NCBI GenBank assembly: GCA_947177105.1
Contig: CAMWTF010000158.1
Coordinates: 1-6,204 of the forward strand
Direction of reading: 5' to 3'
DNA length: 6,204 bases
From: an uncultured Lachnospiraceae bacterium
Lineage (GTDB): Bacteria; Bacillota; Clostridia; Lachnospirales; Lachnospiraceae
Part shown: positions 5,457-6,204 of the stretch, one piece after another
How positions within the stretch are numbered: position 1 is the first letter of the stretch
How the letters are laid out: every line of letters starts with the position of its first letter
Notes under the pieces: model-generated
Told to the model about the DNA's origin: nothing
Databases searched by the model: none
The model's input: only the letters and a program-made list of their open reading frames with translations
Translations under genes and position numbers: made by a program

Positions 5457-6119
5457 TCACAATTCCCCGTTTCCGTTTATAATCTGTTCGATCTCTTCCG
5501 GTCGGTCCACAAAACGCCGTCCGCCCTGGCTCTCCAGATAGGCCCTGTCCCGAAAGCCCCAGGTGACAATAATACTGTCTAAGCCTGCGTTTTCCGCCGT
5601 CTGGATGTCCACCTCAGAATCTCCGATGTATACTGCCTCCTCCGGATTTACCTGCAGGCGACGCAGCACTTCCTGCACAGAGTCAGGAGCCGGCTTGCGG
5701 CGGATGCCTGCGCGCTCGCCCACAGCATAGTCAAACAGACCGTTGTAATAGCGCCGGCACAGGGGCTGCACAGCAGTGTCCGCCTTGTTGGAGACCACCG
5801 CCGTGAGACAGCCTGCCGCCCGCAGGCGCTCGAGAAGCGGCAGGACTCCCTCGTAGGGCCTGGTCTTGTCCGCGCAGTGCTGCTGGTAATAAGCTGAAAA
5901 GGTCTCATGCACCCTGTCGATCTCCTCTTTTGCCAAACCGGCCGGAACCGCCCGCTCTATCAGTTTGCGGATGCCATTGCCCACAAAACGCCGTACTTCC
6001 TCTATGGTCCGCCCCGGATAGCCATGCGCCCCCAGCGCATAGTTCGTGGCATCCGCCAGATCCTCCAATGTGTCAAGAATCGTACCATCCAAGTCAAATA
6101 TTGCCAATTTATATGCCAT
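5457..6119 (-). CDS. HAD-superfamily hydrolase, phosphoglycolate phosphatase-like
   Basis: A 220-residue soluble phosphatase of HAD subfamily I. All four motifs are present: motif I FDLDGT with nucleophile Asp9 and acid/base Asp11, motif II VVSNK (Ser110), motif III Lys142 in RRKPAPDS, and motif IV GDSEVD (Asp167, Asp171) for Mg2+. A helical cap domain lies between motifs I and II (about 16-85), as in Gph, PpaX and beta-phosphoglucomutases. The length is normal for Gph-like enzymes. Activity on phosphoglycolate or another small phosphate ester is plausible, but the substrate cannot be assigned from sequence. The start is ATG with AGGAG at 6131-6127, 7 nt upstream. That RBS is the end of a repeat copy resembling the one before the gene at 172. 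A SMI1-like remnant follows 14 nt after the stop. Confidence 0.9.
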   Translation of the reverse strand: MAYKLAIFDLDGTILDTLEDLADATNYALGAHGYPGRTIEEVRRFVGNGIRKLIERAVPAGLAKEEIDRVHETFSAYYQQHCADKTRPYEGVLPLLERLRAAGCLTAVVSNKADTAVQPLCRRYYNGLFDYAVGERAGIRRKPAPDSVQEVLRRLQVNPEEAVYIGDSEVDIQTAENAGLDSIIVTWGFRDRAYLESQGGRRFVDRPEEIEQIINGNGEL

Positions 6120-6126
6120 TTTCTTT

Positions 6127-6201
6127 CTCCTATTAAGAGTTCCGCATCTGCCCCTACAGTACCATTTCCGGCATAGAAATTCCTGCCCTTTACCCGGTCA
6201 G
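6127..6201 (-). repeat. Diverged third copy of the leader repeat, upstream of the HAD gene
   Basis: Read on the minus strand, the sequence from GGGCAG (6188) through GATGCGGAACT to AGGAG (6127) aligns with 102-162 at about 51 of 62 columns with one gap. The upstream CTGACCG (6201-6195) is also shared with 89-95 at the same 6-nt spacing. Orientation relative to the downstream gene and the join to the Shine-Dalgarno are the same as at the left end. The copy may continue beyond the window edge. Relative to the left copies it is inverted on the chromosome. Confidence 0.8.
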
Positions 6202-6204
6202 TAA

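Overview
The window looks like a chromosomal segment of a low- to mid-GC Gram-positive bacterium, most likely a clostridial (Lachnospiraceae-type) anaerobe. The pointers are strong AGGAGG-type ribosome binding sites, TTG start codons, a CmpB-like (PF06541) membrane protein, a heterodimeric LmrCD/BmrCD-type ABC exporter and a SMI1/KNR4-like gene remnant. The taxonomic assignment is an inference; there is no marker gene.

Layout. Positions 1-171 hold a repeated, strongly palindromic leader: two exact 55-bp copies 101 bp apart, with an inverted arm between them. The second copy runs up to the ribosome binding site of a small flavin-binding split-barrel protein (172-600, +). A five-helix PF06541 membrane protein follows (648-1199, +). 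A hairpin at 1257-1296 separates these genes from a convergent block. On the minus strand, reading right to left, come a HAD phosphatase (6119-5457), a frameshifted SMI1/KNR4-like remnant (5442-5149), a 326-bp regulatory region (5148-4823), and two ABC half-exporters (4822-3098 and 3097-1310). A diverged copy of the left-end repeat lies directly upstream of the HAD gene at the right edge, in the same orientation relative to its gene.

How the parts work together. The two ABC half-transporters almost certainly form one heterodimeric efflux pump. The first has an Asp in place of the catalytic Glu and a canonical LSGGQ; the second has the Glu and a degenerate LSIGQ. This is the complementary pattern of exporters with one degenerate and one catalytic ATP site. 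They are joined stop-to-start in the same reading frame.

The most interesting region is their 5' leader. It holds an unannotated 25-codon ORF with its own ribosome binding site, then a minus-strand intrinsic terminator 46 nt before the first exporter gene. Two segments inside the small ORF are complementary to the 5' side of that terminator. This is the architecture of ribosome-mediated transcription attenuation, as known for B. subtilis bmrB-bmrCD. The second notable signal is the repeat family that supplies the 5' leader, up to the Shine-Dalgarno sequence, of two unrelated genes at opposite ends of the window.
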